Positions 17,033 through 25,700 of a stretch of DNA of 64,000 nt are shown one piece after another. Position 1 is the stretch's first letter. Each line of letters begins with the position of its first letter. The notes beneath the pieces are model-generated. The model was not told the origin of the DNA, did no database searches, and saw only the letters and a list, made by a program, of their open reading frames with translations. The stretch covers positions 1-64,000 of the forward strand of contig NZ_FWFS01000004.1 of NCBI RefSeq assembly GCF_900172375.1. The letters run 5' to 3'. A program made the translations under genes and the position numbers. This stretch comes from Aquimixticola soesokkakensis. GTDB lineage: Bacteria > Pseudomonadota > Alphaproteobacteria > Rhodobacterales > Rhodobacteraceae.

Positions 17033-18706
17033 ATGGCTGACGCTGCCATTCACGGCCACGAGCACGAGGACAATCGCGGGTGGTTCACCCGTTGGTTCAT
17101 GTCCACCAACCACAAGGATATCGGTATCCTGTATCTGTTCACGGCCGGTGCCGTGGGCTTCCTGTCGGTCTGTTTCACGGTTTTCATGCGCCTTGAGCTC
17201 ATGGAACCCGGTGTGCAGCACATGTGCCTTGAAGGTGCGCGTCTGTTTGCAGATGCGGCGCGCGAGTGTACCCCCAACGGCCACCTGTGGAACGTGATGA
17301 TCACCTACCACGGTGTGCTCATGATGTTCTTCGTCGTGATTCCCGCCCTTTTCGGCGGGTTCGGCAACTACTTCATGCCGCTGCAAATCGGTGCGCCGGA
17401 CATGGCCTTCCCCCGCCTCAACAACCTGTCCTACTGGATGTTCGTGGCCGGTGTCGCGCTTGGTGTGGCCTCGATCCTGTCGCCCGGTGGCGACCAGCAG
17501 CTCGGTTCGGGCATCGGTTGGGTGCTTTATCCGCCGCTTTCGGTGCGTGAAGGCGGGATTTCGACCGACCTTGCGATCTTTGCCGTGCACGTTTCGGGCG
17601 CGTCCTCGATCCTCGGGGCGATCAACATCATCACCACTTTCCTCAACATGCGCACCCCCGGCATGACCCTGTTCAAAGTGCCGCTGTTTGCCTGGTCGGT
17701 TTTTGTGACCGCATGGCTCATCCTGCTGGCGCTTCCGGTGCTTGCCGGTGCGATCACCATGTTGCTCACCGACCGCAACTTTGGCACGGCCTTCTTTGAT
17801 CCGGCCGGTGGCGGCGACCCCATCCTCTACCAGCACATCCTGTGGTTCTTCGGTCACCCCGAAGTGTACATCGTGGTTCTGCCGGGCTTTGGCCTTGTCT
17901 CGCACATCATCGCGACCTTCGCGCGCAAGCCGATCTTTGGCTACCTGCCGATGGTCTGGGCGCTGATCGCCATCGGTGTTCTGGGCTTCGTCGTCTGGGC
18001 GCACCACATGTACACCGTTGGCATGTCGCTGACCCAGCAGTCCTACTTCATGATGGCCACGATGGTGATCGCGGTGCCCACCGGCGTCAAAGTCTTCTCG
18101 TGGATCGCGACGATGTGGGGTGGCTCGGTCGAGTTCAAGACGCCGATGCTCTTTGCCTTCGGCTTCCTGATCCTCTTCACCATCGGCGGCGTGACCGGCG
18201 TTGTGCTGTCGCAGGCTGGCGTGGACCGCGCCTATCACGACACCTACTACGTCGTGGCGCACTTCCACTACACCATGTCCATGGGCGCAGCCTTTACGAT
18301 CTTTGCGGGTGTCTACTACTACATCGGCAAGATGTCGGGCCGTCAGTATCCCGAATGGGCCGGTAAAGTGCACTTCTGGATGTTCTTCATCGGTGTGAAC
18401 GTGACCTTCTTCCCGCAACACTTCCTGGGTCGCCAAGGTATGCCGCGTCGTTACATCGACTATCCGGAAGCCTTCGCCTACTGGAACAAGATCTCGTCGA
18501 TGGGCGCATTCCTGTCCTTCGCTTCCTTCGTCTTCTTCATCGGTATTGTTTTCTACACGATCTTCGCAGGTCGCCGGATCACCGAAAACAACTACTGGAA
18601 CGAATACGCGGATACGCTGGAATGGACCTTGCCCTGCCCGCCGCCCGAGCATACGTTCGAAACGCTCCCCAAGCGCGAAGACTGGGATCACAGCCCCGCC
18701 CACTAA
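17033..18706 (+). CDS. ctaD: Cytochrome c oxidase (aa3) subunit I
   Basis: Predicted 557-residue catalytic subunit with 12 membrane helices that reduces O2 to water and pumps protons. Ligands and channel residues are present: His93 and His413 for haem a, His411 for haem a3, His276, His325 and His326 for CuB, and the cross-linked Tyr280 (HPEVY). Lys354 of the K channel (TGVKVFSW) and the N-terminal STNHKDIG are also seen. A GGGAGG motif lies upstream of the start. No ctaC, ctaE or ctaG genes are adjacent; a solitary subunit I gene beside a cytochrome c gene is typical of Rhodobacter/Paracoccus, where the other subunits are encoded elsewhere. It ends at a clear terminator. Confidence 0.97.
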   Translation: MADAAIHGHEHEDNRGWFTRWFMSTNHKDIGILYLFTAGAVGFLSVCFTVFMRLELMEPGVQHMCLEGARLFADAARECTPNGHLWNVMITYHGVLMMFFVVIPALFGGFGNYFMPLQIGAPDMAFPRLNNLSYWMFVAGVALGVASILSPGGDQQLGSGIGWVLYPPLSVREGGISTDLAIFAVHVSGASSILGAINIITTFLNMRTPGMTLFKVPLFAWSVFVTAWLILLALPVLAGAITMLLTDRNFGTAFFDPAGGGDPILYQHILWFFGHPEVYIVVLPGFGLVSHIIATFARKPIFGYLPMVWALIAIGVLGFVVWAHHMYTVGMSLTQQSYFMMATMVIAVPTGVKVFSWIATMWGGSVEFKTPMLFAFGFLILFTIGGVTGVVLSQAGVDRAYHDTYYVVAHFHYTMSMGAAFTIFAGVYYYIGKMSGRQYPEWAGKVHFWMFFIGVNVTFFPQHFLGRQGMPRRYIDYPEAFAYWNKISSMGAFLSFASFVFFIGIVFYTIFAGRRITENNYWNEYADTLEWTLPCPPPEHTFETLPKREDWDHSPAH

Positions 18707-18724
18707 GGCCAAGCTGAGCACCAA

Positions 18725-18752
18725 AAAAAGGCCCTGCATCTGCGGGGCCTTT
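18725..18752 (+). terminator. Intrinsic terminator of ctaD
   Basis: A stem AAAGGCCCTGC / TGCGGGGCCTTT with a 3-base loop is followed by TTTTGC. It lies 20 bases past the ctaD stop. Confidence 0.8.
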
Positions 18753-18806
18753 TGCATTTCATCCCGCCACACCTGCCCCATTGCACAGGGCCGCGCGCCC
18801 GCTAGG

Positions 18807-19340
18807 ATGCACCACAGGCTTTATTTGCAGGACGCCCCCTTGCCCTATCGCTGGACACCGGATCACAGTCATACACCGACCCAAGGCGCACCGCTGCGCC
18901 TTGACCTTTGGCCCCATCGCTCGCTCTCGCCGCGCGGGTTTTCCTGGGTGATCGGGGTGGCCTTCGGCTTGGCGCTTGTGCCGCTCGTGCCGTTTATCGG
19001 GACGAGCGCCTTTTGGGTGATCCTGCCGCTGATGATGGCGAGCATCGCCGCGCTGTGGATTGCGATTCGCGCGAGTGACCGCGACCACCTGCGCGAAGTG
19101 ATGACGATCACGCCGCAGCAGATCACATTGATTCACACCGATGCCAACCGCCGTGAACACCGATGGAACGCGACACCCTATTGGGTGCGCATCACGCTGC
19201 ATCGCGGGAACAAACCCGTCGAGGCCTATCTGACACTCAAGGGCGAGGGCCGCACCGTCGAACTTGGGGCGTTCCTGTCACCCGATGAGCGCCGCGCGCT
19301 GCGCGACGATCTGGCCTATGTTCTGGGGCGGATCACCTAG
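18807..19340 (+). CDS. DUF2244 domain-containing membrane protein
   Basis: Predicted 177-residue protein with two adjacent hydrophobic helices (about 46-90; GVAFGLALVPLVPFIG and AFWVILPLMMASIAALW). These are preceded by RLDLWPHRSLSPRGF, a segment typical of the DUF2244 family, and followed by a soluble beta-rich part containing RRHRWNATPYWVRITL-like sequence. Function is unknown; family members often accompany cytochrome oxidase genes, as here 100 bp after ctaD, though the terminator between them suggests separate transcription. ATG 18807 has only a weak ribosome binding site; a TTG about 33 bases further in is possible. Confidence 0.75.
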   Translation: MHHRLYLQDAPLPYRWTPDHSHTPTQGAPLRLDLWPHRSLSPRGFSWVIGVAFGLALVPLVPFIGTSAFWVILPLMMASIAALWIAIRASDRDHLREVMTITPQQITLIHTDANRREHRWNATPYWVRITLHRGNKPVEAYLTLKGEGRTVELGAFLSPDERRALRDDLAYVLGRIT

Positions 19341-19399
19341 GCCCGTCTTTGGTCGGGGACCAACTGCGGTCCGGGGCAAAGCGCCCGACGCGCGGCGGC

Positions 19400-19585
19400 C
19401 TATCCCGCCTTGCGATGGGGAACCGCGTCATGGTCAACCGCGGCCATTTCCGCCAGCTCGCCTTCGCTGAGGTTTTCATAGAGGTCCCTGGATGCGCCCC
19501 AAAGATCCTGCACCGTGGTCTCACCGCGTTTTGCCGATAGGGCAGCGCCAGCGGCTTTTTGTTGGACTTCGCTTTTTGCCTTCAT
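19400..19585 (-). CDS. DUF3008 family small protein
   Basis: Predicted 61-residue basic-then-acidic protein, MKAKSEVQQKAAGAALSAKR, then a GETTVQDLWGASRDLYE block and an acidic Glu/Leu-rich segment. The Lys/Gln-rich start and the KRGET...GAS..(M/L)YE pattern fit DUF3008, small soluble proteins of unknown function. The start is decided by a perfect AGGAGG 4-5 bases upstream. It converges with the DUF2244 gene. A stress role is sometimes suggested for the family but nothing here proves it. Confidence 0.75.
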   Translation of the reverse strand: MKAKSEVQQKAAGAALSAKRGETTVQDLWGASRDLYENLSEGELAEMAAVDHDAVPHRKAG

Positions 19586-19736
19586 CTTGTCCTCCTTTGC
19601 ATGCGTGTCGTCACACAGTCTGACGACAGGCAGACCACCGCCTGCGCATCGTCGCGTCCCTGCCCCACCAAATGCAGTGGCGCAGGTTAAACACCTCAAT
19701 GCGCGACCCGCCCTCGCGTTCCCGCGCGCGCGCATG

Positions 19737-19774
19737 AAAAAACCCCGACCGGCAAACTGTTGCCGCTCGGGGTT
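19737..19774 (-). terminator. Intrinsic terminator, minus strand
   Basis: A stem AACCCCGA.CGGCA / TGCCG.TCGGGGTT (19741-19774) is followed on the minus strand by a T run (complement of 19737-19742). It lies about 75 bases beyond the stop of yqeY and probably ends that transcript. Confidence 0.75.
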
Positions 19775-19846
19775 ACAAAAGACTTAATGCTGGTGAAAAA
19801 AGCGACCTGTGCGAAGGTCTCGTCGCTGTCGCACAAGCAGCGCGGT

Positions 19847-20305
19847 TTAGCCCAATTGGGCCTTTACCATGCCTCCGGCAGCGCCAAAGTCCATTTGACC
19901 GGTGTATTTGCTTTTCAGCACGCCCATGACACGTCCCATGTCACGGATCGAGGAGGCACCGGTCTCGGTGATCGCTTTGGCAACCGCCGCCTGCGCTTCC
20001 TCTTCGGAGAGCTGGCGCGGCAGGAAACTTTCGATCACCTTGATTTCCGCGCGTTCTTTTTCGGCCAGTTCCAGACGCGCGCCTTCTTCGAAGACCCGCG
20101 CGCTTTCCTGACGCTGTTTTACCATTTTACCAAGGATACCAAGTACATCTGCGTCAGTGACGCCATCCTCATTGCCGTCGCCCCGTGCCGCGATATCGCG
20201 GTCCTTGATGGCGGCATTGATCAAGCGTAACGTCGACAGCCGTGCCGCGTCTTTCTCTTTCATGGCAGCCTTGAGAGCCTCCATGATCCGAGTTCGCATA
20301 TCCAT
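19847..20305 (-). CDS. GatB/YqeY domain-containing protein
   Basis: Predicted 152-residue helical protein of the YqeY family (RTRIMEALKAAMKEKDAARLSTLRLI near the N-terminus; MGRVMGVLKSKYTGQMDF near the C-terminus), homologous to the C-terminal tRNA-binding region of GatB. It has been proposed to aid tRNA amidation or recognition; function is not proven. The ATG at 20305 follows GGGA and a second in-frame ATG lies 6 bases later. It is divergent from carA and has its own strong promoter. Confidence 0.85.
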   Translation of the reverse strand: MDMRTRIMEALKAAMKEKDAARLSTLRLINAAIKDRDIAARGDGNEDGVTDADVLGILGKMVKQRQESARVFEEGARLELAEKERAEIKVIESFLPRQLSEEEAQAAVAKAITETGASSIRDMGRVMGVLKSKYTGQMDFGAAGGMVKAQLG

Positions 20306-20338
20306 AGGGTGTCCCATCCCACTGTGAACAGAACCCGT

Positions 20339-20367
20339 ATTATACGGTAGCAGGACGGCACTCACAA
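20339..20367 (-). promoter_or_regulatory. Sigma-70 promoter of the yqeY-like gene, -10 inside a palindrome
   Basis: On the minus strand TTGTGA (20367-20362) and a perfect TATAAT (20344-20339) are separated by 17 bp, placing the start about 25-30 nt upstream of the ATG. The -10 lies in a 13-bp perfect inverted repeat, CCGTATTATACGG (20335-20347), which could be an operator. Confidence 0.6.
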
Positions 20368-20438
20368 CCTCGTTAACATTCTGCAACCCTTTGAAACAAT
20401 TGCGTTACCGACATCTTGTTGGAATTTGCCGCCACGCC

Positions 20439-20467
20439 TTGACCCTGCGCGTCCAAATCCATAGGTT
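20439..20467 (+). promoter_or_regulatory. Possible promoter of carA
   Basis: TTGACC (20439-20444) and TAGGTT (20462-20467) have 17-bp spacing and lie 32 bases upstream of the carA ATG. The -35 is good and the -10 weak, so this is tentative. Confidence 0.35.
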
Positions 20468-20498
20468 CCGGCGAGTTTGAGCCTACGGGAGTCGCGCC

Positions 20499-21665
20499 AT
20501 GTCGAACGCTATCACCACCTCTGAAAAACCGACCGCCTGCCTCGCGCTGGCGGATGGGACGCTGTTTTACGGCATGGGCTTTGGAGCCACCGGTACAACC
20601 GTCGCCGAGATGTGCTTTAATACCGCGATGACCGGATATCAGGAAATCATGACCGACCCCTCCTATGCGGGCCAGATCGTGACCTTCACCTTCCCCCATA
20701 TCGGCAACACCGGCGTGAACGCGGAAGATGACGAAACGGCCGATCCCGTGTCCGAAGGCATGATCGTCAAATGGGACCCCACCGAGCCCTCGAACTGGCG
20801 CGCGACGGCGGAACTGTCCGATTGGCTTCAAAAACGCGGCCGCACCGGCATGGGCGGGGTCGACACCCGCCGCCTGACCCGCGCGATCCGTCTGCAAGGC
20901 GCACCGCATGTGGCGCTGGCCTACAATCCCGACGGGGAATTTGACATCGAAGCCCTGGTGGCCAAGGCCCGCGCATTCTCGGGTCTGGTGGGGCTTGACC
21001 TTGCCAAGGACGTGACCTGCGCGCAATCCTACGTCTGGAACGAACAACGCTGGGCCTGGCCCGAAGGCTATACGCCGCGCACGCAAAAGGGCCACAAGGT
21101 GGTCGCCATCGACTTTGGCGCGAAACGCAACATCCTGCGCTGTCTGGCCTCTGCTGGCTGCGACGTGACGGTCTTGCCGGCCTCTGCCACGGCCGAGGAG
21201 GTGCTTGCGCATAATCCCGATGGCGTGTTCCTGTCCAATGGTCCGGGCGATCCGGCGGCCACGGGTGCCTATGCGGTGCCGATGATCCAAGGCGTGCTGA
21301 AAGCCGACCTGCCGGTATTCGGGATTTGTCTGGGCCACCAGATGCTTGCCCTTGCCCTCGGTGCCAAGACCATCAAAATGAATCACGGGCACCACGGCGC
21401 AAACCACCCCGTGAAGGATCGCGAAACCGGCAAGGTGGAAATCACCTCGATGAACCACGGGTTCGCGGTCGATGCCCAGACCCTGCCTGTGGGCGTGAAA
21501 GAAACGCACGTCAGCCTGTTCGACGGGTCGAACTGCGGAATACGCATGGCGGATAAGCCCGTTTTTTCCGTGCAGTACCACCCCGAAGCCTCGCCGGGCC
21601 CGATGGACAGCTACTATCTGTTCGAACGCTTCGCGGCCGCGATGGACGCGCGCGCGCAGGGCTGA
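20499..21665 (+). CDS. carA: Carbamoyl-phosphate synthase small subunit
   Basis: Predicted 388-residue glutaminase subunit that hydrolyses glutamine and channels ammonia to CarB for carbamoyl phosphate, the entry point of pyrimidine and arginine synthesis. The N-terminal CPSase domain (LADGTLFYGMGFGATG; FNTAMTGYQEI) is followed by a class I glutamine amidotransferase with LSNGPGDP, the nucleophile Cys near 275 (FGICLGHQ) and the catalytic His near 361 (QYHPEAS). carB is not adjacent in the window; a terminator directly follows, so carA is transcribed alone. Confidence 0.96.
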   Translation: MSNAITTSEKPTACLALADGTLFYGMGFGATGTTVAEMCFNTAMTGYQEIMTDPSYAGQIVTFTFPHIGNTGVNAEDDETADPVSEGMIVKWDPTEPSNWRATAELSDWLQKRGRTGMGGVDTRRLTRAIRLQGAPHVALAYNPDGEFDIEALVAKARAFSGLVGLDLAKDVTCAQSYVWNEQRWAWPEGYTPRTQKGHKVVAIDFGAKRNILRCLASAGCDVTVLPASATAEEVLAHNPDGVFLSNGPGDPAATGAYAVPMIQGVLKADLPVFGICLGHQMLALALGAKTIKMNHGHHGANHPVKDRETGKVEITSMNHGFAVDAQTLPVGVKETHVSLFDGSNCGIRMADKPVFSVQYHPEASPGPMDSYYLFERFAAAMDARAQG

Positions 21666-21684
21666 CACCTGACCAAGACATCCC

Positions 21685-21725
21685 CAACAGGCGCAGCGGG
21701 AAACCGTCTGCGCCTGTTGTCGTTT
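21685..21725 (+). terminator. Intrinsic terminator of carA
   Basis: A 12-bp perfect stem CAACAGGCGCAG / CTGCGCCTGTTG (21685-21719) is followed by TCGTTTT. It starts 20 bases after the carA stop. Confidence 0.85.
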
Positions 21726-21806
21726 TGCACGATCCGTCAACTCTTAAGTATAAATCTTATGCAGCCGCTGTTAATCTTAAGACTTCATTAATCCCACTTT
21801 CGCAAT

Positions 21807-24155
21807 GTGAAGCCAGAATTGGCGTCCGGCGAAGGTATGAACCCCGAAACCCCAGCGAATAAGGCCGAACAGGATGGTTTGCCGCGCCCTTTGGGCCGCG
21901 TTCCTTACCTCACGCCCGTCGCGGCCGCGCCAGAACCGCGCAGAGGGCGCAAACCGCTTGGGCAGATTCTGGTCGAGCGGGGCGATCTTTCTGCCGATGA
22001 CCTTGTGCGCGCCACCCAGATGCGCGCGCGCGAGCAGGCGCGATTTGGCGACATCCTTTTGGCCCATGACATGGTCAGCGAGGCCGCGCTTTACGCGGCC
22101 CTATCCGTGCAATTCGGCGTTGAACTTGCGGATTTTGCGGCCCACCCCCCCGATGTGCGGCTCATTGACCAATTCGGCACCGACCGCTGCCTGCGCTTTG
22201 GCATGATGCCTTGGCGGCGGATCGGAAAAGTGACGGTGATCGCCACCGCCCGCCCCGATGATTTCGACCGGCACCGCGACGTTCTCGAAGCACAATTCGG
22301 GGCCGTGCGCTTTGCCGTCTCCTCCGAAAGCGCCTTGCAAAAGGCGCTGCTGTCCTCGCGCAAGCGCAGCCTTGCCGCAGCTGCGGAAATTCGCGTGGCA
22401 ACCCATGAAAGCTGTCGTGACATCAAAAAGATGCCCGCGATCCGCTTGATCTCGGGCTTTGCGCTGATGCTTGTGGCCTTGGGCATTGCCTCGCCACGGG
22501 GCCTGTTCCTCGTGTTGACCCTTTGGGCGGTGCTGACCCTTGTGGCGAATTCGGGGTTGAAACTGGCCGCAGCCATTCTGCGCTTCTCCGTTGTGGGGCG
22601 CGGAGAAGCACGCGCGCAGCCCGATGTCGTCCCGATCGGGCGGCTTCCGACCGTGTCGATCATGGTGCCCCTGTTCAAGGAACGTGAAATCGCAGGTCGT
22701 CTGGTAAGGCGGCTGTCGCGGATCGAATATCCGCGTGAATTGCTCGACATCTGTCTCGTCGTCGAAGAGGACGACACCATCACCCAGGCCGCGGTTGCCG
22801 CCACCCGCCTGCCGCGCTGGATGCGGATGATCGTCGTGCCGCGCGGGCGCGTGAAAACCAAACCGCGCGCGCTCAACTATGCCCTCGACTTTTGCCGTGG
22901 CTCCATCATCGGTGTCTATGACGCCGAAGACGCCCCCGCCGCCGACCAGATCAGCCGCGTTGTCAGCCATTTCGACCAATGCGCGCCAAATGTCGCTTGT
23001 TTGCAAGGGGTTCTGGACTTTTATAACAGCCACACCAATTGGCTATCGCGCTGTTTTACCGTGGAATATGCCACATGGTTTCGCGTGGTTTTACCCGGAT
23101 TGGAACGTATGGGGCTGGTTGTTCCGCTAGGCGGAACCACCCTGTTTTTCCGCCGTGATGCTCTGGAGGAACTGGGCGGTTGGGACGCCCATAACGTCAC
23201 GGAGGATGCCGATTTGGGCATCCGCCTTGCGCGCCACGGCTATCGCACCGAACTGATCGACACGGTCACCCAGGAAGAAGCGAACTGTCGCTGGTGGCCT
23301 TGGGTCAAACAACGCTCGCGCTGGCTCAAAGGCTACGGCATGACCTGGGCCGTGCACATGCGCGACCCCGTAAAACTATGGCGCGACCTCGGGGCATGGC
23401 GGTTTTTCGGCGTCCAATGCCTGTTTCTCGGGACGCTGTCGCAATTTGTCCTCGCGCCCGCCCTTTGGAGCTTCTGGCTCGTGATGTTCGGCCTACCGCA
23501 TCCGCTGCGCGGCATGTTGCCCGACTGGGCATTTATCTTGCTGGGCGCGACATTTCTGGCCAGCGAGGTGTTGACGATATCGGTCGGCATCCTCGCCGTA
23601 GCGCGCCATGAGCACAAAGGCCTGTGGCGCTGGGTGCCGACGCTGCATCTCTATTTCCCCCTCGGAACGCTTGCCGCGCTCAAGGGGTTGGGCGAGATCA
23701 TCACCAAGCCCTACTATTGGGACAAAACCGCCCACGGTCTGCACGACATCGCCCTCCCGTTCGAGGAGGACGCGCCCGCCCAATTGCCCCACACGGGCCC
23801 GCTTTTGCTGATAAATCCGGTGCTGATTCCGCCGCTTTCGCCGCCCGAATTGGCCCCGGCGCCCCTACAGCTTGTGACGGGGCGCGCGCGCAAGGGCGCG
23901 GTGCCGCGCAAAACCGCGCAGGGGCTGGATCATGCCGCCGCACGGCTGACCTATCTGGCCCCCGCAGAGGCCGCGACGCGGCGCACCTTGGACAAAGACG
24001 CGCCCTTTGATCACTACCCTCAGGGCTGGGCGATTGCCGCAGAACAGCGCGCCACCTTTACTGCGGCCGTGAGTTTCGACATCACCCATGTCACCATCAC
24101 CCCCCAACCCGACGACGCCCCAGATGAGCCGCCCGAAAATTCTGACCCGCCCTAG
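21807..24155 (+). CDS. Membrane glycosyltransferase family 2 with N-terminal MshEN-like domain
   Basis: Predicted 782-residue protein. Residues about 45-190 resemble the MshEN/GSPII_E N-terminal domain (LGQILVERGDLSADDLVRAT; FGDILLAHDMVSE), which in other proteins binds cyclic di-GMP. Two hydrophobic helices follow (about 213-255), then a GT-A family 2 domain with VPLFKE, VVEEDD, the metal-site YDAEDAP near 369, TEDADLG near 465 and QRSRWLKG near 501, the processive-synthase pattern. Further membrane helices (about 530-630) and a Pro-rich cytosolic tail close the protein. It probably polymerises and exports a polysaccharide, possibly under c-di-GMP control. The NfrB-type proteins combine the same two domains in another order. 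GTG 21807 and ATG 21837 are both possible starts. Its stop overlaps the convergent GntR gene (CTAG). Confidence 0.8.
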   Translation: MKPELASGEGMNPETPANKAEQDGLPRPLGRVPYLTPVAAAPEPRRGRKPLGQILVERGDLSADDLVRATQMRAREQARFGDILLAHDMVSEAALYAALSVQFGVELADFAAHPPDVRLIDQFGTDRCLRFGMMPWRRIGKVTVIATARPDDFDRHRDVLEAQFGAVRFAVSSESALQKALLSSRKRSLAAAAEIRVATHESCRDIKKMPAIRLISGFALMLVALGIASPRGLFLVLTLWAVLTLVANSGLKLAAAILRFSVVGRGEARAQPDVVPIGRLPTVSIMVPLFKEREIAGRLVRRLSRIEYPRELLDICLVVEEDDTITQAAVAATRLPRWMRMIVVPRGRVKTKPRALNYALDFCRGSIIGVYDAEDAPAADQISRVVSHFDQCAPNVACLQGVLDFYNSHTNWLSRCFTVEYATWFRVVLPGLERMGLVVPLGGTTLFFRRDALEELGGWDAHNVTEDADLGIRLARHGYRTELIDTVTQEEANCRWWPWVKQRSRWLKGYGMTWAVHMRDPVKLWRDLGAWRFFGVQCLFLGTLSQFVLAPALWSFWLVMFGLPHPLRGMLPDWAFILLGATFLASEVLTISVGILAVARHEHKGLWRWVPTLHLYFPLGTLAALKGLGEIITKPYYWDKTAHGLHDIALPFEEDAPAQLPHTGPLLLINPVLIPPLSPPELAPAPLQLVTGRARKGAVPRKTAQGLDHAAARLTYLAPAEAATRRTLDKDAPFDHYPQGWAIAAEQRATFTAAVSFDITHVTITPQPDDAPDEPPENSDPP

Positions 24156-24805
24156 CGGTTTTCCGACTCTGCGTCCTTTTTCAGACGGGTGATAAAGGCC
24201 TTGGAAATATGGTCCTTGAGGGTAACATAGGCTGCCTCGCCATCGCCGCGTTCAATCGCGGCCACGATGCGGTCATGTTCGGCCAGAGCCGTCTGGCCGC
24301 GCCCCTCCACCGCAAGCGATGTCGTCGCCAAAAGCGCCATCGAGCGGTGCACCAGATCCAGTTGCTGCACGAGATAGCGATTGTGCGACGCCAGATGGAT
24401 TTGCTTGTGAAAGCGGCGGTTGGCGCGTGCCAGCGCTTCGGGATCACCGACGAGAGCGGCGTCCTCTTCGACCATATCGCGCAAGACGCGCACTTCCTCG
24501 GGGGTCGCATGACGTGCGGCAAGGCGCGCCGCCAAGCCTTCCAGTTCGGTACGCACCACGTACAGATCGGCCATCTGGTTGTGATCCAGCGAGGCAACGA
24601 TCAAGGAGCGCCCGTCGCGCGCCAACATGGATTGCGTTTCAAGCCGTTGTAAAGCTTCGCGAATAGGCGTGCGCGAAACGCCAAAGCGTTCGGCAAGCTC
24701 GCTTTCGACCAAGCGGTCGCCCGGTCGGTAGATCCCGCCATCAATCGCTTCCAAAATCAGCCCGTAGGCATCCTTTTGCACGATTTTTGCATCCTTGCTC
24801 GCCAC
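24152..24805 (-). CDS. GntR family transcriptional regulator (FadR/FCD subfamily)
   Basis: Predicted 217-residue repressor. A winged helix-turn-helix (about 12-75; ESELAERFGVSRTPIREALQRLE) is followed by an all-helical FCD ligand-binding domain (about 85-210) with conserved Asp/His-type positions (RFHKQIHLASHNRYL; EHDRIVAAIERGD). Ligands for this subfamily are usually organic acids bound through a metal. GTG 24805 was chosen because AGGAG lies about 9 bases upstream and the product starts at the family norm. It is divergent from the pyrimidine 5'-nucleotidase gene and overlaps the glycosyltransferase stop; the regulated genes are unknown. Confidence 0.87.
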   Translation of the reverse strand: MASKDAKIVQKDAYGLILEAIDGGIYRPGDRLVESELAERFGVSRTPIREALQRLETQSMLARDGRSLIVASLDHNQMADLYVVRTELEGLAARLAARHATPEEVRVLRDMVEEDAALVGDPEALARANRRFHKQIHLASHNRYLVQQLDLVHRSMALLATTSLAVEGRGQTALAEHDRIVAAIERGDGEAAYVTLKDHISKAFITRLKKDAESENR

Positions 24806-24921
24806 CGGCCAAACTCCTCTCCGCGTGAAGCCGCACCATACGCCCGCCCGCGCACTGCGATCAAGCCAAAGGCGGACAATGGGTCCTTGCCTGGGCGAAA
24901 GCACAGGGGTAGCTCTGGCCT

Positions 24922-25611
24922 ATGACCCAAATGTCCCCCCCCGCCCCTTCGGGAATCGCCAGCGCATTCGACCATGTCGACACTTGGGTGTTCGATCTCG
25001 ACAACACGCTTTATCCGCCCGAGGCGGGTCTTTTTGCGCAGATCGAACCGCGCATGACCGCCTGGGTGCAACGCACGACCGGCACGGACCGGTCCGAAGC
25101 CAGCCGTCTGCGCACCCACTACTGGCACAGCTACGGCACGACACTGGCCGGGCTGATGGCCGAATATGCTATTGATCCGGCGGCCTTTTTGCTTGACGTG
25201 CACGACATCGACTTCACGCAGCTGACAGTCGACCCTGCCCTCGCGGCCGCCATTCGCGCCCTGCCCGGACGCAAGATCATATTCACCAACGGCACCGCCC
25301 CCTATGCTGAACGTGTCGCGCAGGCGCGCGGGCTTGAGGGGCTGTTTGACGCGATCTACGGTGTGCAAGAGGCGGGTTTGCATCCCAAACCGCGCCGCGA
25401 GGCCTTCGACCGTGTGTTTGCGCGCGACGGGCTGCGCCCCGAGCGCGCGGCGATGTTCGAGGATGATCCGCGCAACCTCGCCGTCCCCCACGCCTTGGGC
25501 ATGCGCACTGTGCATGTCGCGCCCCAAGCGCTGGAAGCAGCGCATATCCACCACCACACCGCGGATCTTGCTGCGTTTCTGGCGCAACTGGGCGGGCCTT
25601 CAGCCGCATAG
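24922..25611 (+). CDS. HAD-family pyrimidine 5'-nucleotidase
   Basis: Predicted 229-residue haloacid dehalogenase-fold hydrolase with motif I FDLDNTLYP (about 23-31, both Asp present), motif II FTNGTAPYAERV, a Lys in HPKPRREAFD and motif IV FEDDPRN. The FDLDNTLYP signature and the helical cap match the Sdt1-like pyrimidine nucleotidases that dephosphorylate UMP/CMP or damaged nucleotides. Substrate specificity is inferred from the family. It is divergent from the GntR gene with 116 bp between starts. Confidence 0.87.
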   Translation: MTQMSPPAPSGIASAFDHVDTWVFDLDNTLYPPEAGLFAQIEPRMTAWVQRTTGTDRSEASRLRTHYWHSYGTTLAGLMAEYAIDPAAFLLDVHDIDFTQLTVDPALAAAIRALPGRKIIFTNGTAPYAERVAQARGLEGLFDAIYGVQEAGLHPKPRREAFDRVFARDGLRPERAAMFEDDPRNLAVPHALGMRTVHVAPQALEAAHIHHHTADLAAFLAQLGGPSAA

Positions 25612-25700
25612 GGGCACTGTGTCGCGCGCAGGGCCGTTGGACAATTCCCCGCCCGCAGCCTATCACAAACCACCTGATCCTTAAAAAACAGAAGGCAGCG

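Noticed and set aside
16769-18781. 670-codon minus-strand open frame opposite ctaD
   Set aside because: Antisense shadow in GC-rich DNA; the plus strand encodes every catalytic residue of subunit I.
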